NCBI GenBank assembly: GCA_003254925.1
Contig: QANZ01048438.1
Location: 151,473 to 215,472 of the forward strand
DNA length: 64,000 nucleotides
Direction: 5' to 3'
From: Chamaecrista fasciculata
Lineage: Eukaryota; Streptophyta; Magnoliopsida; Fabales; Fabaceae
Both the position numbers and the translations under genes were made by a program. The notes beneath the pieces are model-generated. The model did not search any database. It was not told where the DNA came from and saw only the letters and a list, made by a program, of their open reading frames with translations. Below, one piece after another: positions 13,101 through 33,904 of the stretch (positions are counted from its first letter, which is position 1; every line of letters begins with the position of its first letter).

Positions 13101-13914
13101 GTTTTGAATTCTCTACAGATGGTGCAAGCCTTTCCTTTTTTTGGTTTGAATATATTTTGTTCCCATTTTTTTTTTATTGTACACTATTACTATTGTTATA
13201 TGCTTCAAAACCTCATTCTTGTAGAGCCAATATAGGCATATAGCCTTGAAGAGTATGTGCATTGTTCAGAGGAAGTGTGCATAGGGTGACCATTAGTGAT
13301 AGAAGAATAAGATAAGAGAGTTAATTTGTTCAATTCTCCACATAAGCTGCCTTAAGAAGAGACTTGAACCATTTTATCGGCATTGTTGCTTGAACACCCT
13401 TACAATTTGTTGCAAGCCTGAAAAGTTTGACATTTAACTTACCATGCCGGGAAAGTTTAACTGTTTAGTAGGTGATAGCATTGAGATGCTCCGTGCACAA
13501 TGTACTGCTTGAAGGTTTTGAACTTGGTACTTTTTAAGGATGTCTATATTCATTTCTTTCCATATGAAGCTCGGTATCTGTGAAGCACAGATGCTAGCAC
13601 ATGACAAGACACTAACATATGGATACATCAAACTTCAAAACATATAAATAACACTACCTTCGTTGATAGTGTGTGTCATTTTAAATCACAGCTTGCTATG
13701 TATGTATATTGTATATGCGTCATTTTGATTCTGATATTTTAAACTTTCTGCTAGTGATATATGCTTCTAAAGAAAACGCAGCTATTAGGAGAAAAATTAT
13801 CTCATGAAGATGGGGTTTTCTAGTCTTTATTATTTCCTTTCTTCACAGTCATCCATGCCCAAGCAATGTCCAACATGAGTTTAAGTGGCATGCATTTTAA
13901 CACAGAAATGCACA

Positions 13915-13953
<39 letters not shown>

Positions 13954-16891
13954 ATAAAGACATATCTGTTTGCGTGTCAGCACGTCTTGAGTGTCAATGC
14001 ATGCAACACACATGAAATAGGTATGTTCAACTATCAGTGCTTACATGATTGAACAAAATGCCTAAGAGTGGGGTTGTTTGTCAGTTTAATTAAGTTAACT
14101 AATCAAACAAAGGCAATTGAATGACTAAAAGTCTTATCCAATCAATCTATTGAAACTGGTCACAACCAAATTAATCCAATTCAGTCTTGATCAATATGGA
14201 TCAATATGGATTATATTGAATGGTTGCTTCTCGAAATAAAATAAAATATTTTAAAATGAATGATTAGAAATTTATTTGATATGAGCCATGAAAACAGACA
14301 TTTCTACCAAAAAACTTTGCATCAATAGTTTTTCAACACAATTTCAAATTTAATCCAACCACAAGCAAGTCAATATTCATATTAAAAACAAAATTGATCA
14401 GTATGGATTATATTGTATTTCTTTTTATAATTAATATATAACATATAAATATAAATTTTGTAATATTAGGAAATTTTTAATCAGTTGGTTGGTTTGTATT
14501 GGATGTCCAACATAGATATACTTTTGTTGAACTGATTTACGCAGTTTTGCCAAATTCCCATTCAATATATCCAATTGTTAGACTCAATAAACTTGTTCAA
14601 TTAAAGGATATCTATGTTGGAGAAGCTGAATATATTGAATAGGAATTTTTCGAAATTTTTAGGTATATCTATGTTGAACAAGTTGGATAAATTGAATGGG
14701 AAGTTCGCATAAATTACCTGATATTCAAGTTAGTCCAATTTTAAATTCTAAATTCCCATTCAATATACCCAATCTAATCCAACCGACTAGCCGATTGATC
14801 TTTTTCTTGAAAAATAAACAGAAGAAAATGTTTTATCAAAAAGAAAAAAAAAACCTTCTGAGGAGATTTTTTTGGAAAGACAAAGAAGCTCTAGAATATA
14901 TCTTATATATATATATATATATATACACATTAAATAAACAACAGACTTTCTGTTAATGTTATGTATGGATTCTGTGAACTCTAGAATGCAAAACATACAA
15001 TTTAGAGATGCACTTTGAGGTGTAGAATGTTACCTGGCAACCCTTCATTGAAGAGAGAAATGTGAGAGTTGTACATAAAAACTTTGTATCTACTCATCAG
15101 CTGTACTATGTGCTGCTAATTCTTGAGCAGTGTATAATCAATAGACAGTAGGAAGACAAGTCCAAGCAATGCATGGGAGAGCCTTCAATATATACTAATT
15201 TAGGAGATAAGTTTATATTTGGCAACAAGCTTAATGATGCAGAGTTATAAGTATTACCAAGGGTGTCTCTGATAAATTGATACTAACAAAAAAAACTATA
15301 AGCACAAAATCTTGTAACTTTCGTTAATGTGAGATGTGAATCAAATAGATAATTAAATAAATGCTAATCCTTTTAATTTCCAAAACATATTGTACATTAA
15401 TGTAAGACATGCACAGTATCACAGGGTATAACCTGATTCATAAATATGAAACTTTATGAGCATTAGATCAGTGCTCTTTAAAGCTTGATAGCTGGCTGAT
15501 GACTGGTCTAATACTTGCTGGTTTATGTTTCTGAGCATCTTATTATGATGTGAATTGTACATGAAAGACAGATCCTTATGATGAATTCATAATTAGAAGC
15601 TCTTAGAAGTCAACAATTATAATTTTGTAGTTTCACTTAACAAATGACGCTGATTATTCTTATATTTGTTATAAAAATGAAGTTAACCCGTATAGGGTTT
15701 AAGCCAAATAGTATATGGAAAATTCTTACGGAGACTCCTTTCAGATCTTCCTCCTGACAAGGAGCCCCTGGATTGGAACACAAGGATGAAAATAGCAGCT
15801 GGAGCAGCGAAAGGGTTGGAATATTTGCATGACAAAGCAAACCCCCCTGTAATTTATAGAGACTTAAAATCATCCAACATCCTCCTGGATGAGGGTTTTC
15901 ATCCAAAGTTATCGGATTTTGGGCTTGCAAAACTTGGTCCTGTTGGTGATAAAACTCATGTATCCACACGAGTGATGGGAACATATGGTTATTGTGCCCC
16001 AGAATATGCTATGACTGGCCAACTAACGCTGAAGTCTGATGTCTACAGTTTTGGAGTTGTCTTCCTGGAACTTATCACTGGGCGCAAGGCTATTGATAAT
16101 ACACGTGCACCTGGAGAGCATAATCTTGTTGCATGGGTAAGCATCTAACACAGTCGTATTTGTGTTACTTCTAAAACTATGGGCATGCACCATTAAACAA
16201 AAATTTGGATCTCAACCTTTCAACCAGTTACGAATTTAACATAAACAAATTTTGCCTGTCTTCCTTTCTCTTGGTAAATGGAACTTTACAGGCAAGACCC
16301 CTTTTCAAAGACCGTAGGAAGTTTCCCAAAATGGCTGATCCTCTACTTCAAGGTCGTTATCCTATGAGAGGACTTTACCAAGCACTTGCAGTTGCAGCTA
16401 TGTGTTTGCAGGAACAAGCAGCTACAAGGCCTCTTATTGGAGATGTTGTGACTGCTCTCACATACTTGGCCTCACAGACTTACGACCCAAATGCAGCTAG
16501 TCAGAGTAATAGAGTTGGTCCATCAACCCCTAGGAACAGGGAGGATAGAAGGAACATGGAAGATAGCTTGGACAGCCCCGGCCGTGGACGCCATCATGGC
16601 TCTCCTTCTACCCATAAAAATTCGCCCGATTACAGGAAGAGAGAGAGCAGGGATTCAAATGGTGGGACGGACATAGGTGGCAGTTCAGGGAGAAGATGGG
16701 GTTTAGATGATGTAGAAAGGCAAGAATCTCAAAGAGACAGCCCTGTAAATACTGGAAGAGCTAGGGAAACTCCAAGAAACCGAGACCTAGACAGAGAACG
16801 TGCAGTTGCAGAAGCAAAAGTGTGGGGAGAGAATTGGAGAGAGAAGAAACGGGCAAATGCAATGGGTAGCTTTGATGCTACAAATGAGTGA
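10186..16891 (+). CDS. PBL27: PBL27-like receptor-like cytoplasmic kinase (RLCK VII)
   Basis: Five exons: 10186-10315, 11105-11304, 11493-11682, 15745-16136, 16292-16891. Phases close to 503 aa, close to Arabidopsis PBL27. The start MGGCFPCFG offers Gly2 for myristoylation and Cys4/Cys7 for palmitoylation, so it should sit at the plasma membrane. Kinase features: glycine loop LGEGGFG (about 92-98), catalytic Lys115 (VAVKQ), YRD with Asp213, DFG 231-233, activation loop GDKTHVST (241-248) resembling the AvrPphB site of PBS1. The tail carries [22 protein letters not shown] and a basic C-terminus (ENWREKKR), as in PBL27. In Arabidopsis PBL27 relays chitin perception from CERK1 to MAPKKK5. Intron 3 is unusually long (4.06 kb). 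Orthology is inferred from kinase-domain and tail similarity together. Confidence 0.95.
13916..13951. repeat. (CA)n microsatellite
   Basis: Uninterrupted CA dinucleotides, about 17 units, within intron 3 of the PBL27-like gene. Likely to be polymorphic. Confidence 0.95.
14478..14796. mobile_element. Foldback MITE-like segment in PBL27 intron 3
   Basis: The left end AATCAGTTGGTTGG matches, imperfectly, the reverse complement of the right end CCGACTAGCCGATT. Internal segments also pair: CAAATTCCCATTCAATATA against TTGAATGGGAAG. Variants of CTATGTTG(G/A)A-CAAGTTG recur inside. No clean target duplication was found, so the boundaries are approximate. Confidence 0.5.
14908..14929. repeat. (TA)n microsatellite
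   Basis: A pure TA run of about 11 units just downstream of the foldback segment. Confidence 0.9.
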
Positions 16892-18133
16892 AGGCACCAG
16901 AACACATTCATTTTGCTTTTCATCTGTAGTGAAGAGATGTATATGATTGAGTCAGAAGAGAAATTTGCAAAAGGTCTTCCTTTAATATCTTGGATTTCAT
17001 GTCTTCCCCGGGAGTAAGAAGAATCATCGATATGAATTTGAATGTTCTCCCAGATCATTATGGTTGTTGGATATCACGATAAAAATGGAGGGAGAAATGT
17101 AGTGTGGCTTGGGGCAATTGAACATAACCATGCATGTGCAAGAGCATAAAAGGCTTCTAGTTTTGCCCCTCATATTTCCCTTTGTAAATGAGGGAGCTTA
17201 GTGGATTTGGTGTGGGTGTCATTGCTGTTGCATGTAATCGTACAGTCTCTGTTGTATTGTATGTCTGAGCCTAGTTTTGGGCTTATACAAATTGGTTTAT
17301 TATACTGTACTCCCCATCCTGTCGCCTTATCATGCTCTTGCACTCATGATTCACGAAGTCATAACGCAAATGTTAGGATAATCGTTGATAGCCAGGGATT
17401 GCCTACACAAACGATTTAATAGGTTCCCCTTAATGCCTAGCCCGCAATTTGTGTTTAATGTAGAATATGGCGTTGATTGGTGGGTGGTGCTCTTGAGGAA
17501 GTTGAGTTCGAGTGAGGTCAGGTTAACCACCTAATTTTCGGTGAAACAACTAAACAAGTTCCTGTGCCCATGACCACGAAATGAAGATTTCAAGCACGGT
17601 TCTCTAATTTCGATAAACATATTTCATTCTGATCCGGTTATGACTCATTTCAGATTACTCGGTCTAGTTTCATATATGATTCACAGCTCAATTAACAAAC
17701 TTTAGGGAAAAAAAATCTGTGGCAAAGCTACTGTCTGATTGTTTTCCTGTGACAGGGTATAGTAAGCAAATGTTACATAGATTAATAAACTCATTTCAAT
17801 GGTTGTTAAAATACAAAGTAACATGGAATCAAATGGCAATAGGAATGGTGTTAGATATACAATTTCGCTTCAACATTCAGATATCACCTCAATCGTCTGC
17901 TACTACTACACTTTCCATACGTTACATAAAGAACCTATAATTAAAAAAAAAAAAAAAAAAAAAAAANAAAAAAAAAAAAAAAAAAGGTGCGTACAACAAG
18001 GCTTGAGAAGGCAAACCTGACCATCAGTTTATTTCAACTGGGCAACATGCTAAAATTTAACCTAGTGTAGGGAAACCACCCCATCCTGCCCCATCCTTAG
18101 TCAAGGTACCTAGTGTCGCTCGCATATGTACAT
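16892..18133. other. Convergent 3' intergenic region with poly(A) run
   Basis: This separates the stop codon of the PBL27-like gene from that of the ISWI gene on the other strand. The first part should be the kinase 3' UTR. A poly(A) tract of about 45 bases at 17942-17986 contains an N at 17967, so its length is unreliable. No ORF here looks real. Confidence 0.7.
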
Positions 18134-26329
<8,196 letters not shown>

Positions 26330-26555
26330 GGCTTCTCAGATCAAGGGTTTTCTCTTCTTCGTTCGCGCGAATGAGGGAGAAAAGGCGACACACTAAGCTT
26401 TAATATCGAAGTCACTGGGATTATGAAATGGAAATAAATAAAATGTTTCTTTTTTCAGTTGTGGAAAAAATATAATTATTAAAAAGTTTGTTTTTCCCAA
26501 AGATAGATAGATAGATAAATAAAAAAGAAAATAAAAAGGGGGTTGCCGGTTGAGA

Positions 26556-26564
26556 TATTTATAG
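26556..26564 (-). promoter_or_regulatory. Candidate TATA box of the ISWI gene
   Basis: CTATAAATA on the minus strand lies about 230 bp upstream of the ATG at 26329. That would leave a 5' UTR of roughly 200 bases. It is the best TATA-like match nearby; there is no transcript support. Confidence 0.4.
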
Positions 26565-26599
26565 CCGTCCGATTTTAGAAGCACGATATTGATGTGCGG

Positions 26600-28223
26600 C
26601 TCCGGGGAGTTAGGACATAGGTAGAACTGTAGAAGCAAAATGAAAGATTCCCGCCAGTATGAGGAATAGAGATTTTCCCGCCCATATAGACTTGGGTCAG
26701 ACAAGCACTTTTGGACCATGGTCCAACTTTTTGGGCCAGTTTGGACTATGGTCCATGGACTTGTTGAAACAAACATTTCTCCCGTATTTTTCTTCTTTTT
26801 TTTTCTTTTATATATTAATGAAATTTTTTTTGTAACAAAAAGTTCGGGTGACTTCAGCTCCGATGACTCACTAATGTTAGGGTATGCCTCCAGACTCTAT
26901 GAAAGCTTATAAAGATACTTACAAATCGTTTATCAACAAAGCTCTCATATCAGCAGCGGGAATGAACTCAAGACCTTGTAAGTTATGAGTCGATTTCTTA
27001 CCAATAATTAACATTTATTGGCATATTAATGAAAATTTTAGTTGAGATAACTCAACTTTGTTTTAAAATATTTATCAATCACATTTGTTTTAAGGGAATT
27101 GCTACAAGAGTATTATTTAATTTAAGCACATTTGTCTCATTAATGTATTATTATGTCTAAATAATGAGAAGTAATTTACTTTTTTTCAATTAAACTTGCA
27201 ATCAATATAATGAGAGTCAAACTCTTTTTCTTGATTAAAATTATAAAATTGGGAATTTTGAAGAGACATTACTTAGGTAATTATTAATAGAAATTTATAG
27301 TGCCCAATGGATTAGTTAATTTAAGTTATTCAAAGGAGTTCAACTTATTGTACGAGTCTTTAACATATCAATTTAATAAGTTTGGTTGAAATTTCCTATT
27401 AGACTTAAAAATTATCTAAAAACATCCATTATAACTCAAAAATCACAAGTTAGATATATTGATCTATTCTACTCCAATTTTACACATAGTTTAGTAATTT
27501 TTAAATTCACGAAAAGTATTAAATTTATTTTCCTTATTGAAATGTTAAAATTTCGAGGGGAGGAATAGGAGATATAAAAGGTTAACTTCCTATTAATCTC
27601 TCTTTATTTTTTTCCAATTTTTTTCTATTATCTTTTTATATATAATTATTATATTACAAAAGTGAAATATAATAAAATATAAATAAAATATACTTATGTG
27701 CCATGTCAAATTATATAAGGTATCATGTCAATAGTTAATTTAAGCTTTAAAAATATATATTTTTTTAAGACAATTTAAGGGAGCGTTTGGTACATGAATT
27801 GAAAAAATAGTCCCAGAATTATAAACTCCGATATTGGTTAATCTTATAAGACTTGTTACCTGAAAATAAGAGAAACAACCAAACAACTAAAACAAAAACA
27901 AACACTTAGTAAATAAATATCTGTGGTCCTGGGCTGAGGCACAAGTGTCTCGTTTTCTTTAAGGTAATTCACGCATCCCACGGGTTGATTTAGTCATATC
28001 ACCCGGTGCAGTGGGTATTCAGACGCGTTACCTCCATGATACAACAGCCCAATACTCGCTTGTTTGATCTATCACCTCTGCACTAAGAAGATAAATAGAA
28101 CTCCCACTTCCACACATTTTCTCCATTCAAATATATAAAAAAGTTAGTAATATTTTTTGGGTTGATTCTCTTTATCTTCTCTTCCGTAAACATACACATA
28201 TGGAACTCATAATTTTTACTCTC

Positions 28224-28259
<36 letters not shown>

Positions 28260-28808
28260 TCCATTTCAATCCTTGCTTTACCCCACGACCATACCCACAT
28301 ATATATTTATATATATATATATATTAGTAAATTACATTCATTGACCTTAATATTAATATACACTTAATTTCCTTTAACTAAATGTTTTATTAGCACACCA
28401 ACGACTATAATNCTTTCCTTTGCCATATACTTTTTAACTGTAACAGCTTTCATGTTTCGTGTACTAACAGCTTTTTTGCTATTTGAATTTAGATGGGAAC
28501 TTAGAATTACAACCGGTGACCGGGGATTCATCAGCTCCTCCAGCCATTGCAAATGAAACTTCAAGTAGGGCTGTCACGCCCCTCCTTCGATAGATCCTCT
28601 GCTTTGGTTTCTTCAACAACTCCATTCAGTTTTAGAAGAGGACCAATTTCAAGATCATCTTCTTTGCCAAGTGGGAGAAATGGACGATAAAAGCTTGTTT
28701 TTGTTTAGCTATGAAAGGAGTTAGTCAAATGTCACATTAATGATTAAGTTAGGATTTTGTATCATGCTTAGAAGTTAAAACTATACTGCTTTTATTGCTT
28801 TCAAGATA
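26600..28808. other. Intergenic, no gene; two related palindromes and (TA)n runs
   Basis: TGGACCATGGTCCA at 26712-26725 is a perfect 14-bp palindrome, and TGGACTATGGTCCA at 26742-26755 is a near copy. A moderately GC-rich block at about 27930-28130 and a (TA)n run at about 28229-28257 follow, with an N at 28412. A short Ser/Pro-rich reading at 28490-28690 has stops in every frame. I recognise no gene. Confidence 0.5.
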
Positions 28809-29140
28809 TATGATAATCCCTTAACGTTTATTTTGTGTTATTTATTACCTAATGTGAAACTTTGGTGTCAATTATACTCTAATTTCAATATTTTTTGAGC
28901 CTTCATTGAACTCAGGAGGTCAAAAAACCTTAGATTAGAAATTTTCGTAGTCGTTGGGGCCGTCGTGTATCTTGCCGGAAAGTTCGCTGGAGACTTGAGG
29001 GACCCAAACAGAACTTTGAACAAACTTGAGGAACCAAAATAGGACTTTGGCCCCAAAAAAATTGAGGTTAGTGTATAATTGACACCAACGTTTCACATTG
29101 GGGCATAATTGACACAAAACAAACATTAGGGGCATAACTG
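28809..29140. mobile_element. Long-TIR foldback MITE (Mutator-like style)
   Basis: GTGAAACTTTGGTGTCAAT near 28855 pairs with ATTGACACCAACGTTTCAC near 29080 (one mismatch). The pairing extends through TTTTGTGT and TCAATNTTTTTTGNGCC to arms of about 85 bp. The middle is non-coding. Long imperfect arms of this style are usual in Mutator-type MITEs. I could not fix the target duplication. Confidence 0.7.
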
Positions 29141-29895
29141 AAACTGACTTCAAACGTTAGGGGCACGAAGGGGTCTTTTGTCAATTTTGAAAGTACACTT
29201 GAATAATTTGAAGAATATTCTCATTAATTAATTTAAAAATTAAATAATTAATATTTAGTTTCACTAAATAATTTAATAAATTACTAAAATATTTATTTTT
29301 TATGAAATTATAATAAAACTATAATTTTTTCATGGAANAGAGGCTTTGCGTGCGCAAATATGTATGTAAATAAATGAGGGACTAAATCGTTAACACAGTA
29401 AAAAAGAAGGGATCAAATAATAATTTTCCTCTTATTATTAATTTTTTACTATAGTTTTAAAATATGGACGACCAGAAAGGGGTGGAGCCATATAATATAA
29501 GATATAAGATATATTTATATTTTATAACTTTAAATTTAAGCTTAAGAACCATTTCTCACACTTATAAGAAGCGCCTTTCATCTATCGTACTACCTTTGAT
29601 TTCTGATAAGTGATAACTATTAATTTGCAATTAAATTATACAATAGGGAAGTGAAAATGTCTTGGCAAATAGTCAAAGTAGATAAGTCTTCATTCAAATT
29701 TAACTAACTTTCAAGTCACGGAACTTTATATTAGAAAGTAATTTAAAAAAAATAAACTTTATTTAAAGATAACTTCAATCAATATATATTAGGGGGAAAT
29801 TATGAAAATTATCTAAAGGAAGTGCATTCAAATCTATATCTATTGGATTCATTCTAAAATTCTAGCTTCACCGTTGATATGAAAGCCTTCATACA

Positions 29896-30235
29896 GTGGC
29901 TTTTATAGATTCGTTTTTAGGGGGAAATGTGAAAAAAAATGGTGGGAGTAAAAAGATTGTGAGAGCTAGTATTCAAAATGGACAAATTTGAATTTGGTGG
30001 AAAATTTAAACAATGTGGCTTTTATAGTTTCGTTTTTGGAGGCAAATGTGGAAAAAAAATGGTGGGAATAGAAAGATTGTGGGAGTTAGTATAATCAAAA
30101 TGGATAAATTTGATTTTTGGTAGAAAATTTAAACAAGGTGGCTTTTATAGTTTGGTTCTCGGAGGCAAATGGGGAAATAAAATGGTGGGAATAAAAAGAT
30201 TGTGGGAGCTAAAGTAATTAATCTCTTTTTTATTT
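29896..30235. repeat. Minisatellite, three units of about 120 bp
   Basis: Units start GTGGCTTTTATAG at 29896, 30015 and 30138. Each contains AAAATGGTGGGA(A/G)TA and AAGATTGTG(A/G)GAG. The copies have diverged by substitutions and small indels. No ORF spans the array. Confidence 0.85.
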
Positions 30236-30520
30236 TATTTTGGGGTTCTGAAGTAATCAATTGGACGATTTGACTTTTGGTAGAGAATTATTTTGGGGTT
30301 CTGTAGTAATCAATTGGAGTAGGTTTCATAAAAAAATTGTGAGAGTATTTAAATTAGTCGGAGGAATTTAATTTTTGAAATATGAGCATTAAATTGATGA
30401 TATAATTAAGTCTAATTTAATAAGGGTAATATAGTCTTTTTATTTTAGATTTTACATTAACTTTAGTGATTTAATCATTATATTAATTTGTGTGAAACAA
30501 CCTTAAAAAGCAGATAAAAA

Positions 30521-30535
30521 GGGACGGAGGGAGTA
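30521..30535 (+). mobile_element. Right end of a Stowaway-like MITE
   Basis: GGGACGGAGGGAG followed by TA is the conserved terminal repeat and target dinucleotide of Stowaway (Tc1/mariner) MITEs. The matching left end, CTCCCTCCG, was not seen upstream, so this is a truncated copy or a lone end. Confidence 0.5.
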
Positions 30536-31440
30536 TAATGCTAGCAACCCAAGCGAACAACCCACTAGTGTGAAAACAAAATGTGGAGCTTCATCATAAC
30601 TCAAAGTTAGATTTTAATTTGTCTACCTTGTCCTTATAGATTCATAATAAGATTCTTGTTATAAATAATTATGTCTCTGAATACCCTCAAAGACTTTTGA
30701 TATTCCATGTGTATGGAAGTTTGTGTTTTCCTTTAGTTTATCTATGTACATGAATATGAGCTTATCATTTCATTATGTACATTAAGTTGGTACATCTCCC
30801 TTGTAGATCCCTTAGCCTATAAATTGAGGCTTTAGGTGTTGATGTAAAGTTGATGAAATCACTTCAATGAAAGAATCACTCTCTCCTCTTACTTTTCTCT
30901 ATTCTTTGAGTATTCATATTTCTTATATATTATAACACATTATCAGCACAAGCCTCTACCAATTTGAGCTTTTGGCATCTGTGCAAGTATCTACTCATTC
31001 AAGCTACTCATTCAAGCTTTCGACATTTGTTCATGGATCTCTATCCATTTGAGTTTTTGGTAACTGAACATGAGCCTCTATCGGTGAACTTTTGGTGACT
31101 AAGTAGGAATCTCTTCTTATTTCAATTTTGGATAATTAAGGAGGTAAGTTACTTATCTTTCAAAAAATTTTTTGTTAAAATTACTAAAGGTAAGAAACTT
31201 TTATGCTTGATTGTTTATCATTATTGTAATATATTTTATAAGTTTATTATTATGGTCATTTTCTTACGATTTGGAAATGTTTCATATCACCTAAAACTAC
31301 ATATGATTTAGTTTTCATATGATTAAATAACAGTGACTAAGGCCTAGTTCGTTTGTGCTCTGATTATAATCTGCTTTGATTATAATCGTAATAAGCATGT
31401 TCGTTTGCGTTTATTTTCTGATCAAATTATAATCTTGATT

Positions 31441-33615
31441 GAGTAAAATAACTTTCCGATCCCTGATTTATGCACTCGCTGACAGATAGGTCCCTGAATT
31501 TTACCCATTGTACTAGCCGGTCCCCGAATTTTGCAAACGCTGCACTAATTGGTCCCTCCGTCATATTGGCGTTACAAAAATGCTGACGTGGCCATAACGG
31601 ACGCTGATGTGTCCCATTATGCGCTGACGTGTCCCGTTATGGCCACGTCAGCACCCGTTATGTTTTTTTTTTTTAAAAAAAAAAAGAGCTGCCACGTCAT
31701 AAAATAGCGACTCATCAGCATTTCCTCATTGTACTTATAGGTCCCTGACCCATTTTTATTCCATTATTCTCAATTGCCCCTCTTTTTCATCATTTTCATT
31801 CATTTTAGTCCCAAATCCTCAAAATAAAATTATAAAGTGTCCCAAAACTTTTCCAAACATTCCAATTTAGTCCTTAAAAATATTAAAAACCCTAAAACTA
31901 AACCCCAAACTCTAAACCCTAAATCCTAAAACCCAAAACCCTAAACTCTAAATCCCTGAAACTTAAATTTTTTTTAATCTTCATCTTCATTCTCCCAATT
32001 TAACATAAATCCCTATTTTTTTTATCCCTAAACCCTCAAATTTTTTTTTTAATCTCCATTTTCTTCATCTTCATCTTCTTCATCATCCATTGCTCCCCCT
32101 CTCTCTCTTTCGCCGGAATTCGTCATGGATCGCAGCGCCGCCGTCACCCAACCGTCCATCTCCCTCCTCCTCATTCACTCAAACAAAATCACAGCCAAAA
32201 CGATTTGGGAAAGATCGAGTATATATAAACCCATAACAATCGCTAAATCCATAACAATCACAGCCAAAACGAAATCACTCGAAAAATCACGAAACGAACG
32301 GATCTGGCGAAAGCGAATGAAATCATAGCCAAAACAATTTGAGAGATTGATTGAATTGAAGATGGTGGAAAGAAAGAAAGACCGAAGATGAATTGAAGAT
32401 GGATTTTGTGAGTTGAAGGTGAAGATGAAGATGAATAGCGTTGTAGATGAATAGTCGAAGGTGAAGATGAATTTTTGTGATTGTCGAAGGTAAATAGCGT
32501 TGTAGATGGATTTTATGAGTTGAATAACGATGAAGATGAATAGTCGAAGGTGAAGATGATTTTTTTTTTTCAAAGATGAAAAGCTTTGAGTGAAAGATGA
32601 AGATGAAAATTTTAAAAAAGAAATTTAATTTGGGAAGATAAAGATGAAGAAATTTTTAGAGTTTAGGGTTTTAGGGTTTTAGGGTTTAGTGTTTGGGGTT
32701 TTAGAGTTTAGGGTTTTAAATATTTTTAAGGACTAAATTGGAATGTTTGGAAGAGTTTTGGGACACTTTATAATTTTATTTTGAGGATTTGGGACTAAAA
32801 TGAATGAAAATGATGAAAAAGAAGGGGAATTGAGAATAATGGAATACAAATGGGTTAGAGACCTATAAATGCAATGAGAAAATGTGATGAATGCTGAAAC
32901 TTCCAAGGGTTTTGGGATACTTTACAATTTTATTTTTAGGATTTGGGACTAAAATGAATGAAGAAGATGAAAAAGATGAAGAAGAGGATTAAAAAAGAGT
33001 TTTAGGGGATTTAGGGGTTTTGGGACCAAATTGCAAGAGAGTAGTTTTAATGAGGTGTCAAGTGAAAATGAGTTGGATATTAATTTTGGGACCAAATTGC
33101 AAGAGAGTAGTTTTAAGGTTTTAGGGTTTTAGAGTTTAGGGTTTAGGGTTTTAAATATTTTTTAAGGACTAAATTGAAATATTTGGAAGAGTTTTGGGGC
33201 ACTTTACAATTTTATTTTGAGGATTTGGGACTAAAATGAATGAAGATGAGGAAAAAGAGGGGGAATTGAGAATAAGTGGTTGGATCAATTAAGGGACCGC
33301 AAAGTACACTGGCCAAAACGCAGGGACCGGAAAATACACTACAACAATGCTGATGTGTCTCTATTTATCTATGTGGCACAATTTTTTTTTCAACATAACG
33401 GGATCTGACGTGGCGATAACGGGACACGTTAGCACATAACGGGACACATCAGCGTCTGTTATGGCCACGTCAGCATTTTTGTAACGCCAATATGATGGAG
33501 GCACCAATTAGTGCAGCGTTTGCAAAATTCGAGGACCGGCTAGTACAATGGGTAAAATTCAGGGACCTATCTGTCAGCGAGTACATAAATCAGGGACCGG
33601 AAAGTTATTTTACTC
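31441..33615. mobile_element. Long-TIR Mutator-like non-autonomous element (2175 bp)
   Basis: It starts GAGTAAAATAACTTTCCG and ends with the reverse complement, flanked by an identical 10-bp repeat AATCTTGATT (31431-31440, 33616-33625), within the Mutator range. The arms match for about 190 bp, including GGTCCCTGAATTTTACCC and TGCTGACGTGGCC. A second inverted pair lies inside (about 31735-31900 against 32715-32890), and the right inner arm is duplicated again at about 32880-33290. The centre is GAAGAT/CTTCATC low complexity and holds CCCTAAA-like tracts at 31880-31960 and 32655-32720. It encodes no transposase. Confidence 0.88.
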
Positions 33616-33779
33616 AATCTTGATTTTTTTATAATCAAACACACCCAATTACACTTATACCCCTATATATATATATCTATAATTACCTATACTCTAATAC
33701 ATTCAATCACACATCACAATGCTAAAATAGTAATTTACCTGAAATGGTCGACCGATTCTGTCAACTGTGGACCAAATAT

Positions 33780-33904
33780 CGACCTGAGAATGATATCAGG
33801 CCTGACGTTCGGTCCACCGATTCAAAAAATGGTCGACTGAATTTTAACCTGAGAATGCTATCAGGCCCGACGTTCGGTCCACTGATGCAAAAAATGGTCC
33901 ACCG
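33780..33904. repeat. Two-unit tandem repeat, about 66 bp
   Basis: CCTGAGAATGATATCAGGC and CCTGAGAATGCTATCAGGC head two adjacent units that share GACGTTCGGTCCAC and CAAAAAATGGTC. It lies in the right half of the Harbinger-like MITE and is unrelated to its arms, so it may be a further insertion. A 156-codon ORF across it has no recognisable content. Confidence 0.7.

Larger units (their letters stand above)
11683..15744 (+). other. Long third intron of the PBL27-like gene
   Basis: A 4.06-kb intron splits codon 174 between LEDHLH and DLPPDKEP of the kinase domain. It starts GTCAG and ends TTTCAG. Its many short ORFs share no family. It holds a (CA)n run, a foldback MITE-like segment and a (TA)n run, listed separately. 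Confidence 0.9.

Noticed and set aside
11776..13235. Several short ORFs in PBL27 intron 3
   Set aside because: The intron is fixed by matching phases on both sides; the ORFs lack domains and splice support.
13916..13951. CRISPR-like or regulatory repeat
   Set aside because: Simple CA microsatellite without spacers; no CRISPR array exists anywhere in the window.
15637..15984. 115-codon minus-strand ORF
   Set aside because: Antisense shadow of the PBL27 kinase exon at 15745-16136.
32175..32573. 132-codon minus-strand ORF
   Set aside because: Low-complexity centre of the Mutator-like element (GAAGAT repeats).
31880..32720. Interstitial telomere array
   Set aside because: CCCTAAA-like units are irregular and belong to the arms of a Mutator-like element, so no chromosome-end fusion is implied.
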